This document shows positions 32,773-42,587 of a stretch of 64,000 bases of DNA, piece after piece. Location of the stretch: positions 1-64,000 of the forward strand of contig JAZNXS010000046.1 of assembly GCA_045594025.1 (NCBI GenBank). Direction: 5' to 3'. Source of the DNA: Scatosoma sp045594025. Lineage in GTDB: Bacteria; Bacillota; Clostridia; Christensenellales; Borkfalkiaceae. The notes under the pieces are model-generated. The model saw nothing but the letters and a program-made list of their open reading frames with translations. It ran no database searches and was not told the origin of the DNA. The translations under genes were made by a program, and so were the position numbers. How positions within the stretch are numbered: the first letter of the stretch is position 1; each line of letters starts with the position of its first letter.

Positions 32773-33633
32773 TTAAAACTCAAAGTCGGAATAATCTGCA
32801 GGATTTTCAAGGCAGACCCTACCGATTCTTCCCTTTCTAAAATCATCTATAATGGCTTTTGCGCCGCGCTCATAGTCGAACTCTCCGCCACGGAAAATAA
32901 ACCCTCTGCGTTTGCAAACCGCCTCGTACATGCCCAGCTTTTCCGAAAAATCGGTGATGCCGTAGCGTTCCGTCAAATACTGCGGATAATGTTCCGCAAT
33001 CTCGCCAAGGAGTTCCAAAGCGACGTCGTCCATATCCAAAATATCATCGTTGATACTGCCGATATACGCCAAGTGGCGCGCGTGATATTGATTATCAAAC
33101 GAAGGCGGCATCGTACCGGGTGTATCCAAAAGATCGAATGCACCGCATTTGAGCCACCGAACGTCACGGGTGACCCCTGCCTTATCCCCCGTCTTTGCTC
33201 GCTTTTGTCCGCTGAGTAGGTTAACGATGGTGCTCTTGCCCGTGTTGGGAATCCCTGCAACCATAAAACGGAAGGTTCTGTTCAAGCCTTTTGCTTGCGC
33301 TCTTGCGCGTTTTTCTTCCGTGATCGCATTCAGGCGTTGAATGAGGACGCGCTTGGTGGCAATGTTGGTGGAATCGCATTTCACCGCATACCTGCCCCTA
33401 TCCTCAAAGAATTTTAAAAATCCATCTACTTTGTTTGGATCGGCAAGATCGGCTTTATTTAATACGTATAAAATCGGTTTTTCACCGAAGATTTTTTTCA
33501 GGTTTTTGTTGACCGTGGCAATCGGCGCCCTCGCGTCTAAAACGCAGATAACGCCGTCACAAAGATCACGCTTTGCCTCCATGTCACGCATCGCCCTTGT
33601 CATATGACCGGGAAACCATTGTATATTTCTCAT
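32773..33633 (-). CDS. rbgA: Ribosome biogenesis GTPase RbgA (YlqF)
   Basis: A 286-residue circularly permuted GTPase: N-terminal IQWFPGHMTRAMRDM, G4 NKADLAD, then G1 GIPNTGKSTIVN and G3 DTPGTMPP. The C-terminal ANTAR-like RNA-binding domain follows. It matures the 50S subunit in Bacillota. Located between trmD and rnhB, as is common. Confidence 0.95.
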   Translation of the reverse strand: MRNIQWFPGHMTRAMRDMEAKRDLCDGVICVLDARAPIATVNKNLKKIFGEKPILYVLNKADLADPNKVDGFLKFFEDRGRYAVKCDSTNIATKRVLIQRLNAITEEKRARAQAKGLNRTFRFMVAGIPNTGKSTIVNLLSGQKRAKTGDKAGVTRDVRWLKCGAFDLLDTPGTMPPSFDNQYHARHLAYIGSINDDILDMDDVALELLGEIAEHYPQYLTERYGITDFSEKLGMYEAVCKRRGFIFRGGEFDYERGAKAIIDDFRKGRIGRVCLENPADYSDFEF

Positions 33634-33642
33634 AGGTATCTC

Positions 33643-34308
33643 CTATTTTAATAAATCGGGACGGCACTTCTTTGTAATTTCTAAGGCTTGTTCCCGACGC
33701 CATTTGTCGATTTTTGCATGGTCGCCGCTGCGCAAAACCTCCGGCACAGCCAGACCTTTATACACCTGCGGACGGGTATACTGCGGATATTCAAGCAGAT
33801 TTTCCGAGAAACTTTCATCCACAAGCGAGGAATTACTAATTACGCCGTCCACGTAACGGGACACGCAATCGGCAACGACCATGGCAGGCAGTTCGCCACC
33901 CGTCAAAACGTAATCGCCGATGGAAATTTCCTCGTCGATATACAGATCTAACACGCGCTGATCCACGCCCTCGTAATGTCCGCAAAGCAAAATCAAATGC
34001 TCGTATTCCAAAAGTTCGAATACCTTTTGCTGTTTGAATACCTGTCCCTTGGGCGACATATAAATTCGGCGCGCCTTATGCTCAGGATCGAGCGCGTCGA
34101 TTGCACTACCGATCGGCTGCGCCATCATCACCATGCCTGCGCCGCCGCCAAAAGGATAATCGTCGCATTTTAAATGCTTATCTTCCGTATAATCACGGAT
34201 ATTTACGATATTGATTTGTATTTTTCCCGCCTTTTGCGCTCTGCCCACAATACTTTCGCTCATCGCCGAGAACATCTCCGGGAAAAGGGTTAAAATATCT
34301 ATTTTCAT
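33643..34308 (-). CDS. trmD: tRNA (guanine-N1)-methyltransferase TrmD
   Basis: A 221-residue SPOUT methyltransferase: MKIDILTLFPEMF, DYPFGGGAGMVMM, LCGHYEGVDQRV, EISIGDYVLTGGELPA, and YPQYTRP. It makes m1G37 to prevent frameshifting. Its usual partners rpsP, rimM and rplS are absent; it sits between ftsY and rbgA, 33 and 9 nt away. Confidence 0.96.
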   Translation of the reverse strand: MKIDILTLFPEMFSAMSESIVGRAQKAGKIQINIVNIRDYTEDKHLKCDDYPFGGGAGMVMMAQPIGSAIDALDPEHKARRIYMSPKGQVFKQQKVFELLEYEHLILLCGHYEGVDQRVLDLYIDEEISIGDYVLTGGELPAMVVADCVSRYVDGVISNSSLVDESFSENLLEYPQYTRPQVYKGLAVPEVLRSGDHAKIDKWRREQALEITKKCRPDLLK

Positions 34309-34341
34309 GGTTTCATCCCGTACATGGTATATGTTTTACGC

Positions 34342-35238
34342 TTATAAGATTGCACTAACAAAGCTTTGAGAATCGAAAAATTCCAAATCGTCAATCTTCT
34401 CGCCAACCCCCGCGAAAATCACAGGTAAACCGAGCTCTTCAGCGAGCGAGAAGATAAAGCCGCCCTTTGCCGTACCGTCCAGCTTCGTTAAAACAATACC
34501 GTCCAGTTCTACCGCTTCGTCAAAAACGCGGGCTTGATTGACGGCATTCTGCCCCGTCGTAGCGTCTAATACGAGCAACTTTAAGAAGTCCGCTTCGGGG
34601 TATTCTCTCGTAACGACGCGATCCATTTTCCGCAACTCGTTCATAAGGTTGTCCTTTACGTGTAATCTACCTGCGGTATCCACAAGCAACACGTCCGTTC
34701 CCTTCGCCTTTGCCGAGGAAACGGCGTCGAAAATCACGGCGGAGGGATCGCTGCCCTCTTCGTGCTTTACGATACGCACCTTTGCGCGCTCTGCCCAGAT
34801 GGAAAGCTGTTCGCTTGCCGCCGCACGGAAGGTATCCGCCGCCGCTACCGTAACCGTTTTCTTCTGCGAAAGGAAATAGTGCGCTAATTTCCCCACCGTC
34901 GTCGTTTTTCCTACGCCGTTCACGCCAACAAGCATGATAACGCAGGGATACTGCGGCGGTTCTACCTCGGATTCCTCCAAGATTTCCGTTAAAACGTTAC
35001 GTAAAATTTGTGTGACGTACTCAGCGTCGGTTAATTTTTCACTGATGGCTTGTTCCTTGACTCTTTCCACCACTTCCGCCGCTGTGGAAACGGATACGTC
35101 GGAGGAAATGAGCAGTTCTTCCAACTCCTCATAGAAAGCGTCGCCAAGCTTATTTTTGGAAAAAAGTACGCGGAGCTTTTCCGAAAGATTATCTTTCGTC
35201 TTTTTCAAAGCCCCGAAAAGTTTTCCGAATAATCCCAT
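34342..35238 (-). CDS. ftsY: Signal recognition particle receptor FtsY
   Basis: A 298-residue SRP GTPase: short N domain (about 1-95), then G domain with LVGVNGVGKTTTVGKLA (G1), DTFRAAASEQL, DTAGRLH (G3), TKLDGTAKGG (G4). The acidic A domain is lacking, as usual for Gram-positives. It docks SRP-ribosome complexes at the membrane. CGAGG precedes the ATG. smc lies 280 nt upstream across a repeat-filled gap instead of being directly coupled. Confidence 0.96.
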   Translation of the reverse strand: MGLFGKLFGALKKTKDNLSEKLRVLFSKNKLGDAFYEELEELLISSDVSVSTAAEVVERVKEQAISEKLTDAEYVTQILRNVLTEILEESEVEPPQYPCVIMLVGVNGVGKTTTVGKLAHYFLSQKKTVTVAAADTFRAAASEQLSIWAERAKVRIVKHEEGSDPSAVIFDAVSSAKAKGTDVLLVDTAGRLHVKDNLMNELRKMDRVVTREYPEADFLKLLVLDATTGQNAVNQARVFDEAVELDGIVLTKLDGTAKGGFIFSLAEELGLPVIFAGVGEKIDDLEFFDSQSFVSAIL

Positions 35239-35262
35239 ATGATTTACCTCGAATAATTTAAA

Positions 35263-35294
35263 ACGGCGTAGATACGCATGCGTACATACGCCGT
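35263..35294. repeat. Inverted repeat ahead of ftsY
   Basis: ACGGCGTA (35263-35270) and TACGCCGT (35287-35294) with inner CGCATGCG. No T run follows, so this is not a plain terminator. It could fold in the 5' leader of ftsY just upstream of its binding site. Between it and the A-type element (35295-35394) the sequence is AT-rich with no clear feature. Confidence 0.5.
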
Positions 35295-35394
35295 TGTGTT
35301 GTGCTATAAAGAAGTGAAATTTCTCACGAAATTATATTTTTTGCGTTTCAAAATTGTTACTATTTTAATACCAGACACTATGCAATTCAGCACG

Positions 35395-35518
35395 GAGTCG
35401 AATAACGTAGAGATGCAAGCGAGGCAAGAAAGGCGCGGCTTTGTTGCTGGGAGTGTACTAAGCGTACACGACCAAAACAAAACGCAAGCCTGACGCCGCA
35501 TCGCGCCGCATATATACG
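35395..35518 (-). repeat. Stop-codon-abutting element behind smc (A-type, copy 2)
   Basis: In the minus sense smc's TAA runs into CGTATATATGCGGCGCG. Then follow GGCTTGCG, TTTTGGTC, the hairpin GTGTAC/GTACAC (35453-35469), CCCAGC and the distal GCTTGCATCTCTACG. The hairpin stem differs from copy 1 by a compensatory pair (T-A for C-G). Confidence 0.8.
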
Positions 35519-38500
35519 TTATTCTATAGTGCCTGCGCCGAGCTTAGATTCTACCTCAGCCAACTTCACCGATACAATCTTGGAAACGCCCTTTTCCTGC
35601 ATCGTAACACCAAAGAGGGTGTCTGCCTGATTCATCGTCGGCTTTCTGTGCGTAATTACGATAAACTGCGTATCTTCGGAGAAACGCTTCAAATACGAAG
35701 CAAATCTATCCACGTTCGCATCATCCAACGCCGCTTCGATTTCGTCGAGAATACAGAAGGGCATGGGCTTCGATTTCAAAATTGCAAACAAAATCGCAAT
35801 CGCCGTTAACGCTCTTTCACCGCCCGACAAAAGGGAAATCTTCGTCAACTTCTTCCCGGGAGGACAAGCCACGATTTCCACGCCTGCCGCAAGAGGGTCT
35901 TCCACCCCTTCGTAGTCGATTTGCAGCTCTGCTTTACCGCCGCCAAAGAGTTCCTTAAACGTCACCTTGAAGTTTTCGTTGAAATCCTGGAACCCTTCGT
36001 TAAAGATGCGGAGCATCTCGCCACGGATCTGATCGAGCGCCGCCTGCAAGTCCGCAATCGCCTTTTCCAAATCCTCACGCTGCGAGGTCATTTCCGTGCA
36101 ACGCGCGCTTTCCTCTTCATATTCTTCCACGGCATGGGGATTAACCGCGCCGAGAATGGTGATTTTACGCTTGAGCGCGGTAATCAGCGAAGCCGCTTCT
36201 TCCACGTTAAAGCCTTCCTTTCTAAGCGCCAAACAGCCATCGTAGTCCAGCTCGTACGCTTCTTCCATACGCTGACGGCTGCTTTCCAACGTCGTATCGA
36301 TTTTACTGATTTCAATCTCGCACTTATAACGCTTGTCCGAGCTCTTCGTTAAAGCTTCTTGCAAGCCCGTCTTTTCCTCTTCCAGCTTGAGCTGTTCCGC
36401 GTTCACCGTTTCTTTTTCACGGGTGATTTCTGAAATTTCGCCCACGATCGCCTCTACCGCGGCTCTTTCCTCGTCGGTCAGCTCCTTCGCCTGCGCTTCT
36501 GCTTCCAACCCCTTGAGCTTGGTTTCCGTATTCGTCTTTTCGTATTCCATATCGAGAATACGCTTTACAAGATCTTCCTTTTCCGCCGTAAGACGTTCTA
36601 CGTTTTCCTTGTGCGATTCAATTTGCGAGGAAAGGGAGGCGTATTCCACTTCCATTTCACGAAGCTGCTTACTCTTTTCCACGCGCTCTTCCTTGAAACG
36701 GTCGCACTGGCTACGCTGATTTGCCATTTCCTCTTCCGCGCTCTTACGACGGGACGCGATCTGCTCTTCACTGAGCGAGGAGTTCGCTTCTTCGTCTTCC
36801 AACGATTTCAGCTTACGCTTCAATTCCTCCAACGCTTCCGCATACGTGAGAATGTCGCTTTCCGCTTCGGCAAGCTGTTGCGTCAAAGCCGTTTCACGCT
36901 GCAAAAGCCCTGCAATTTCACTGCTTGCGCCTTGATACTTTTCACGCAGCTTGTCTACCGCTGCTTCCGCCGCCAGCTTTTCTTTCTCACTCTTCGCGAT
37001 GGCAATCTTCAGCTTTTCAATCAGCTTTTCTTTACGCGCGATGTTATCCTTACATTCCTGAATTTTACGTTCGTTGGAAAGCAAGGAGCTTGCGCTTCTG
37101 CCACGGCTACCGCCCGTCATGGCGCCGCTTGTCGAAACGGTGTCGCCGTCGAGGGTAACAATCTTGAACAGGTTGCCGTACTTTTTCGCAATCGCCGTTG
37201 CATTGGCGATGTTATCGCAAATTAACGTGTTGCCAAGCAGGTTGCTCACCACATTGTAATAATAATCGTCATAGTGCACAAGCTCGGTTGCGAGCCCCAT
37301 TGCGCCTCGTTCGTCCAACGCGCGCTTGATTTCCCTGGAATCGGGACGGGGACGCATACTTGCTACAGGCAGGAAGGTAACGATACCGCCGTTGGTACGC
37401 TTTAAGTATTCAATCAAATATCTTGCGTCGTCCGCCGTTGGCGTAACTACGTTTTGCATTGCCCCACCAAACGCCGTTTCAATCGCTGTTTCATATCTTT
37501 GATCAGTGGAAACAACGTCTGCTAAAGCGCCGTGCAAGTGCTTTGCCAAATCAGGGTTGGTCTTGGAAACGGAAAGCAATCTTCTAACCGATTCCTTGTA
37601 CCCCTCGAAACGATTTTTTAAGCTGATATACATTTCCAAGTTTTCACGCAAGGAAGCCAACTGACCGTTTGCATTGAAAAGTTCTTGGTTGAAATCGTTG
37701 ATCGTAAGCTGCATTTCACGCGCTTCTTCTTGCTTTTCTTCAAAATCGCGCATTCCCGAAGAGCTGAGGTCTTTCAAATTCTTCACGTCCTTACGAACGG
37801 AAGCAAGCTCATCCGCGAGACGTTCCTTTCTTTCTTCCGCTTTTTTAAGCGCCGCCGCCAACTCGTTCAATCTGTCCTTGGTCGCCTCCATTCTGGCAGC
37901 GAGGGTACCCATGGCCTCTTTCATCTTCGCAATTTCATCTGCGGAAGAAAGCTGAGAAAGACGGGTTTCGTCGGAAAGTTTTTCAAAGACTTCGATTTTT
38001 TTATCGAGTGCGTTTATCGCCGCGCGAAGGACTTCGATCTGCGTTTCCAGCTCGGAAACACGCTTGACGTCCGCGCCGTTCTTTTTCCCCGCCAACGCAA
38101 TTTCGTCGTCGATTTCGCCGATGCGGACCTTGCTTGCGGCAAGCATATCCACCGCCGCTTCAATCTGCGAACGGTAGGTGTTGATACGTTCTCTCACCAG
38201 CTTCAATTCACCGTCCTTTCTTTCGTTGCCTACGGAAAGTTCCACACGGCGATCGTTGAGTTCGGTCAAACGAACGTCTGCTTGACTGATCTTTTCACGG
38301 TTTTCGTCCAGCTTGCGGTTGATACGCTCGATTTGCGTATTTAAGGAAATGATTTTATCCGAAATCAGAGCAATATCCTTTTTGAACTTGCTCTTTTCGT
38401 TTTCCGCGTTTTCAAAACGGTATATGTAGGTATTCGCTTCTTGAATTTTCAGCGATTCGGAATATTCCTGATATTCGCGCGCCGCCTCCGCTTGCTTTTT

Positions 38501-39118
38501 CAAGCTGGGCATACGGCGTTCTACTTCGTCGATACGTTGGCTGTAAATAAACAGATTATCGTTCGCGTCCTCGATTTTTCTTTCGATTTCCTGCTTTCTC
38601 TGCTTATATACCATCAAGCCCATTGCTTCTTCGAAGATGAGACGTCTATCCTCGGGACGGGCATTCATGATCTGTTCCACCTTACCCTGCCCGATAATGG
38701 AATACCCTTCTTTTCCTAAGCCGATGCCGTGGAAAAGGGTAACAATGTCCTTCAAACGGCTGGTTTGGTTGTTGATAAGGTACTTACTTTCACCCGTACG
38801 GTAAAGACGGCGCGTCATGGAAACTTCGGGAGTTTCCATCGTGGGGAAAATGTGCTTTTCATTGTCGAATACGAGAGTTACCTCGCAAAACGACGTCGGC
38901 TTTCTCTCCAACGTGCCGCCGAAAATAACGTCTTGCATGTTAGAGCCGCGCAAAGACTTCGCCGACTGCTCACCAAGCACCCAGCGTACAGCGTCCGCAA
39001 CGTTACTCTTACCGCAGCCGTTCGGGCCCACGATACAGGTTACGCCTTGTTCGAATCGGATTGTCGTCTTGTCGGCAAACGATTTAAAGCCGACGAGTTG
39101 TATTTCCTTTAAGTCCAA
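35519..39118 (-). CDS. smc: Chromosome segregation protein SMC
   Basis: A 1199-residue SMC protein of normal length. ATPase head N-terminus with Walker A GPNGCGKSNVADAV; coiled coil from about 170 to 500; hinge (about 520-660) with GYKESVRRLL and GGRGRSASSLLSNER; second coiled coil; C-terminal head with signature LLSGGERALTAIAI and Walker B ILDEIEAALDDANV. The start is a TTG with AAGGAG six bases ahead. It works with ScpA and ScpB in DNA condensation. It is 33 nt behind rnc, the classic rnc-smc-ftsY order. Confidence 0.97.
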   Translation of the reverse strand: MDLKEIQLVGFKSFADKTTIRFEQGVTCIVGPNGCGKSNVADAVRWVLGEQSAKSLRGSNMQDVIFGGTLERKPTSFCEVTLVFDNEKHIFPTMETPEVSMTRRLYRTGESKYLINNQTSRLKDIVTLFHGIGLGKEGYSIIGQGKVEQIMNARPEDRRLIFEEAMGLMVYKQRKQEIERKIEDANDNLFIYSQRIDEVERRMPSLKKQAEAAREYQEYSESLKIQEANTYIYRFENAENEKSKFKKDIALISDKIISLNTQIERINRKLDENREKISQADVRLTELNDRRVELSVGNERKDGELKLVRERINTYRSQIEAAVDMLAASKVRIGEIDDEIALAGKKNGADVKRVSELETQIEVLRAAINALDKKIEVFEKLSDETRLSQLSSADEIAKMKEAMGTLAARMEATKDRLNELAAALKKAEERKERLADELASVRKDVKNLKDLSSSGMRDFEEKQEEAREMQLTINDFNQELFNANGQLASLRENLEMYISLKNRFEGYKESVRRLLSVSKTNPDLAKHLHGALADVVSTDQRYETAIETAFGGAMQNVVTPTADDARYLIEYLKRTNGGIVTFLPVASMRPRPDSREIKRALDERGAMGLATELVHYDDYYYNVVSNLLGNTLICDNIANATAIAKKYGNLFKIVTLDGDTVSTSGAMTGGSRGRSASSLLSNERKIQECKDNIARKEKLIEKLKIAIAKSEKEKLAAEAAVDKLREKYQGASSEIAGLLQRETALTQQLAEAESDILTYAEALEELKRKLKSLEDEEANSSLSEEQIASRRKSAEEEMANQRSQCDRFKEERVEKSKQLREMEVEYASLSSQIESHKENVERLTAEKEDLVKRILDMEYEKTNTETKLKGLEAEAQAKELTDEERAAVEAIVGEISEITREKETVNAEQLKLEEEKTGLQEALTKSSDKRYKCEIEISKIDTTLESSRQRMEEAYELDYDGCLALRKEGFNVEEAASLITALKRKITILGAVNPHAVEEYEEESARCTEMTSQREDLEKAIADLQAALDQIRGEMLRIFNEGFQDFNENFKVTFKELFGGGKAELQIDYEGVEDPLAAGVEIVACPPGKKLTKISLLSGGERALTAIAILFAILKSKPMPFCILDEIEAALDDANVDRFASYLKRFSEDTQFIVITHRKPTMNQADTLFGVTMQEKGVSKIVSVKLAEVESKLGAGTIE

Positions 39119-39151
39119 AGTATTCTCCTTATGATATGTTTATATATCCCT

Positions 39152-39820
39152 TTATTTTTTTACTGCTTTATATTTGGACAGCTGTTCCAGTAAGCGTTTT
39201 GCAGCTTCCTGTTCCGCTTCCTTTTTACTACCGCCTTCGCCCTGCGCCGAATTTCCAGCGGCTGTGGCTGTTGCGCGGAAGATGGGTGCATTGTCTTTAC
39301 CGGATTTCTCCGTCTCGTACATGGGTGGCTCTAAGCCCTGTTTTTGCAGAAATTCCTGCAACGCACCCTTATAGTTGGTTTGGATTGTTTGCGCCTCCAA
39401 ACGCCCGTGTTTTAAAACAAAATCTTTTGCCGGTTGATAGCCGCCGTCCAGATAAATCGCCGCCAGCACCGTTTCAAATAAGCTAGACACCGTCTTTTTT
39501 CCGATGTTCGATTTACCGCCTGCCATAAGCAAGTATCGGCCGACGTCTAACCTACGCACCGCCTCGTCCAAAGCGTCCTCGCAAACGTATTTCTGGCGTT
39601 GGGAGGTCAGTTCCCCCTCTTCCGCCCGTCTATTCTTCGCATACTGCCATTCCGTTACGATAAGCTGCAAAACGGCGTCGCCAAGATATTCCATTCTCTC
39701 GTTATCATTGCCGCCGTGTGCATTCGCGTACGTGGAATGGGTAAACGCTTCTTGCAATAACGCTTTATCGCGAAATACGTACCCGATTTTATTTTCGATT
39801 TCTTCAAAAGGGAAGCCCAT
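39152..39820 (-). CDS. rnc: Ribonuclease III
   Basis: A 222-residue RNase III: catalytic domain with ERMEYLGDAVLQL (signature NERLEFLGDAVL) and the second acidic site SLFETVLAAIYLDGG; C-terminal double-stranded RNA-binding domain (about 150-218; NYKGALQEFLQ, GEGGSKKEAEQEAAKRLLEQL). It processes rRNA and double-stranded regions of mRNA. GGAGG precedes the ATG. acpP, commonly between plsX and rnc, is missing. Confidence 0.97.
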   Translation of the reverse strand: MGFPFEEIENKIGYVFRDKALLQEAFTHSTYANAHGGNDNERMEYLGDAVLQLIVTEWQYAKNRRAEEGELTSQRQKYVCEDALDEAVRRLDVGRYLLMAGGKSNIGKKTVSSLFETVLAAIYLDGGYQPAKDFVLKHGRLEAQTIQTNYKGALQEFLQKQGLEPPMYETEKSGKDNAPIFRATATAAGNSAQGEGGSKKEAEQEAAKRLLEQLSKYKAVKK

Positions 39821-39843
39821 GGCATTCCTCCGTATTTATTCGA

Positions 39844-40887
39844 TTATTCGGAAACGGAAGGCGCAGCTTGGGTAGGAAGCTCTAACGTCGTGCTTTCAAG
39901 CATGGAGGCAATCTTACCCACCATATCCCCTCTTACCGCCGTTGCCGCCTGCTTAATGCAGATGGAGAACGGACGAGCCTTCGAGTTACCATGGCCTTTC
40001 ACTACCGCCTTTTTAAGACCTAAGAACATAGCGCCGCCCACGCCTTCGTAATCGATACTGCCTTTAATATCTTTAATAATGTCGCCGCAAAGCAACGCGC
40101 GGAGCTTGGTGAACAGATTGCGCTTGAACGCCTTTTTCATGATTCCCGACACCATTTTACCGCAGCCTTCTACCGATTTCATGGCAATGTTCCCCGTGAA
40201 ACCGTCGCAAACCATAACGTCTACGTCGCCGAACATAATATCTCTGCCCTCTCTGTTGCCTACGTAGTTGACGCATTCCACCGTCTTTAACAAAGCGTTG
40301 GTTTCCTGTTGGAGCATCAAGCCCTTATGGTCTTCCGTACCGTTATTCAACAACCCTACCGCAGGGTTTTCAATGCCGTATACCGTTTCCGCATACGCCG
40401 ACGCCATCATGGCGAAGTGAATGAGGTTCAAAGGCTTACATTCAAGGTTTGCGCCGCAGTCGCAAAGGAAAGTTCCCGTTCCCTTGGAGTTGGGAATAAT
40501 GGGACAAAGCGCAGGTCGCGATACCCCTTTCAATCTACCAAGGAGCAATACGCCTGCCGTCAAAACGGCACCTGTCGAGCCGGACGAAACCAAGCCGTCC
40601 GCTTTGCCTTCTTTCAAAAGGCGAAAGGCTACGACCGTGGACGAATCCTTTTTGGTCTTTACCGCTTTGGTAGGCACTTCTTCCATACCGATGACTTCCG
40701 TCGTATGTACAATCTCCAAACGGCTTTCGTCATATTCGCAGCCGGAAAGGATTTCTTTAATCTGCGTTTCGTCGCCGCAAAGAATCAAATATAAATCTTT
40801 GTCCTGATTTAAAGCCGCTACCGAACCAAGTACCTGTTGCTGAGGCGCGAAATCACCGCCCATTGCGTCTACTACAATTCTTACCAT
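39844..40887 (-). CDS. plsX: Phosphate acyltransferase PlsX
   Basis: A 347-residue protein: MVRIVVDAMGGDFAP start, LVSSGSTGAVL, RPALCPIIP, CDCGANLECKP and VVKGHGNSKARPFSICI. It makes acyl-phosphate from acyl-ACP for phospholipid synthesis. The C-terminal 20 residues (after VGKIASML) are a short extension. GGAG precedes the ATG. Followed by rnc (23 nt). Confidence 0.96.
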   Translation of the reverse strand: MVRIVVDAMGGDFAPQQQVLGSVAALNQDKDLYLILCGDETQIKEILSGCEYDESRLEIVHTTEVIGMEEVPTKAVKTKKDSSTVVAFRLLKEGKADGLVSSGSTGAVLTAGVLLLGRLKGVSRPALCPIIPNSKGTGTFLCDCGANLECKPLNLIHFAMMASAYAETVYGIENPAVGLLNNGTEDHKGLMLQQETNALLKTVECVNYVGNREGRDIMFGDVDVMVCDGFTGNIAMKSVEGCGKMVSGIMKKAFKRNLFTKLRALLCGDIIKDIKGSIDYEGVGGAMFLGLKKAVVKGHGNSKARPFSICIKQAATAVRGDMVGKIASMLESTTLELPTQAAPSVSE

Positions 40888-40916
40888 ATTTGTTTATTCT
40901 CCAGATGATTTGTTTT

Positions 40917-41074
40917 TTGTGAATTTTCGCTATCGCTCAGTCCATCGAAACATCGAGACACTGTCTCCTACGGTCAAGAATTGACTAAACAGTGATACGC
41001 GAAACTAACTGCAAGAACGGCTATAACACTCACTACATGATCCAACGGAACGTTGGGCGCCGCAAATATACGTT
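40917..41074 (-). repeat. Composite repeat between asnS and plsX (short A + B + C)
   Basis: Minus sense, starting at the asnS stop: TAA then AACGTATATTTGCGGCGCC (short A), a B unit with the hairpin CCAACG/CGTTGG (41042-41056) and the block CATGTAGTGAGTGTTATA, then GTTTCGCGTATCAC, then a C-type segment with GAGACA/TGTCTC and the GCTATCGCTCA-GTGAATT border (40920-40940). It has no known terminator. Confidence 0.75.
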
Positions 41075-42466
41075 TTAATACTTAAGATCTCCGAACGTGC
41101 GGGGATAAGGCACTACATCTCGAATATTCGCAATACCCGTCAGGTACATGACCATACGTTCAAAGCCAAGCCCGAAACCGCTGTGCGTGGTACCGCCGTA
41201 ACGGCGTAAATCCAAATACCAAGAATAATCTTCGGGGTTCATACCGAGTTCCTTGATACGGTTTACCAGTTTATCGTAATCGTCCTCTCTTTGCGAACCG
41301 CCAACAAGCTCCCCGATACCAGGCACGAGCAAGTCTGCCGCCGCCACCGTCTTTCCGTCGGGATTTTGCTTCATATAGAACGCCTTGATTTCCTTCGGGT
41401 AATCGGTGAGGAATACGGGCTTCTTGTACACTTGTTCGGTGAGGAAACGTTCGTGTTCGCTTTGCAAATCCTTGCCCCAGAAAATATTTTTATCGTCGAA
41501 CTTGTCTGCGTTCTGTTTCAAAATTTCGATTGCTTCGGTGTAGGACAAACGAACGAATGCGTTTTCGGAAACGTTCTTCAATCTTTCAAGCAGCCCCTTA
41601 TCCACAAACTGGTTGAGGAAGTTGAGCTCATCCTTGCAAGTCTCCGAAACGTAATCGATGACGCATTTCACCATTGCCTCTGCCACGTCCATATCTCCTG
41701 CCAAATCGCAGAACGCCATTTCCGGCTCAATCATCCAAAATTCCGCCGCATGACGTGCCGTGTTGGAATGTTCCGCGCGGAACGTAGGCCCGAACGTATA
41801 TACGTTGCCAAACGCCATTGCGTACGTTTCCGCGTTCAGCTGACCGGATACGGTAAGCGCCGCGCGCTTGCCGAAGAAATCCTCTTTATAATCCACTTTC
41901 TTACCCTTTGCTACTTCGTCCAAATCCAACGTCGTCACCTGGAACATTGCGCCTGCACCTTCACAGTCGCTGCCCGTAATGATGGGGGTATGCACGTAAA
42001 CAAACCCTCTGTCGTTAAAGAATTTATGGATTGCGATTGCCGCTTCACTGCGGATTCTAAACGCCGCGCCAAATAAATTCGTACGAGGACGAAGGTAAGC
42101 AATTTCACGCAAAAATTCTACCGAATGACGCTTTTTCTGTAAAGGATAATCGGGCGTGGATTCTCCTTCTACCTTGATTTCCGTAGCCTTGATTTCATAC
42201 GGCTGCTTATTTTCGGGGGTAGCCACCAAAACGCCCGTTACGATCAATGCACAACCTACGTTTTCCTTTGCGATCTCGTCGTAATTGACAAGATTTGCGC
42301 GTTCGAAAACGATTTGCGTATTCTTGAAACAGCTACCGTCGTTCAGCTCGATAAAGCCAAACGCCTTGGAATCGCGAATTGTCTTTGCCCAGCCCGCAAC
42401 GGTAACACTCTTACCGTCGTACGCGGAATAGTTTGCGTTCAATTCTTTCAGTTGGATTCTTTCCAT
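41075..42466 (-). CDS. asnS: Asparaginyl-tRNA synthetase
   Basis: About 463 residues from MERIQLKELNANYSAYDG; AAGGAGG lies right ahead. OB-fold anticodon-binding domain (about 10-110; VTVAGWAKTIRDSKAFGFIEL), then class II core: motif 2 FRAEHSNTARHAAEFWMIEPE and motif 3 GFGLGFERMVMYL. Asn versus Asp type is indicated by the TYAMAFGNVYTFGPTFRAE context and the VSGQLNAE block. No T-box element (AGGGTGGNACCGCG) is present in the 100-nt leader. An A-B-C composite repeat follows the stop. Confidence 0.95.
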   Translation of the reverse strand: MERIQLKELNANYSAYDGKSVTVAGWAKTIRDSKAFGFIELNDGSCFKNTQIVFERANLVNYDEIAKENVGCALIVTGVLVATPENKQPYEIKATEIKVEGESTPDYPLQKKRHSVEFLREIAYLRPRTNLFGAAFRIRSEAAIAIHKFFNDRGFVYVHTPIITGSDCEGAGAMFQVTTLDLDEVAKGKKVDYKEDFFGKRAALTVSGQLNAETYAMAFGNVYTFGPTFRAEHSNTARHAAEFWMIEPEMAFCDLAGDMDVAEAMVKCVIDYVSETCKDELNFLNQFVDKGLLERLKNVSENAFVRLSYTEAIEILKQNADKFDDKNIFWGKDLQSEHERFLTEQVYKKPVFLTDYPKEIKAFYMKQNPDGKTVAAADLLVPGIGELVGGSQREDDYDKLVNRIKELGMNPEDYSWYLDLRRYGGTTHSGFGLGFERMVMYLTGIANIRDVVPYPRTFGDLKY

Positions 42467-42553
42467 GCCAAAACCTCCTTGCATAAGAAAAACTCTTTTT
42501 CTCTCTAAGTCCTTTTCATTTTAACCCCTCTCAGCGTAAACCGAAACGAGGTT

Positions 42554-42578
42554 TTATAATAATACTTTATTATTATAA
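42554..42578. terminator. AT-rich perfect hairpin behind the vanW gene
   Basis: TTATAATAATA and TATTATTATAA form an 11-bp perfect stem around CTT, nine bases behind the vanW stop codon. The low GC content makes it a weak terminator; its TATAAT sequences might also serve as a -10 region for asnS. Confidence 0.45.
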
Positions 42579-42587
42579 CAGTTTTTC

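Noticed and set aside
42467..42587. T-box riboswitch ahead of asnS
   Set aside because: The leader is short and lacks the conserved AGGGTGGNACCGCG and the specifier domain.
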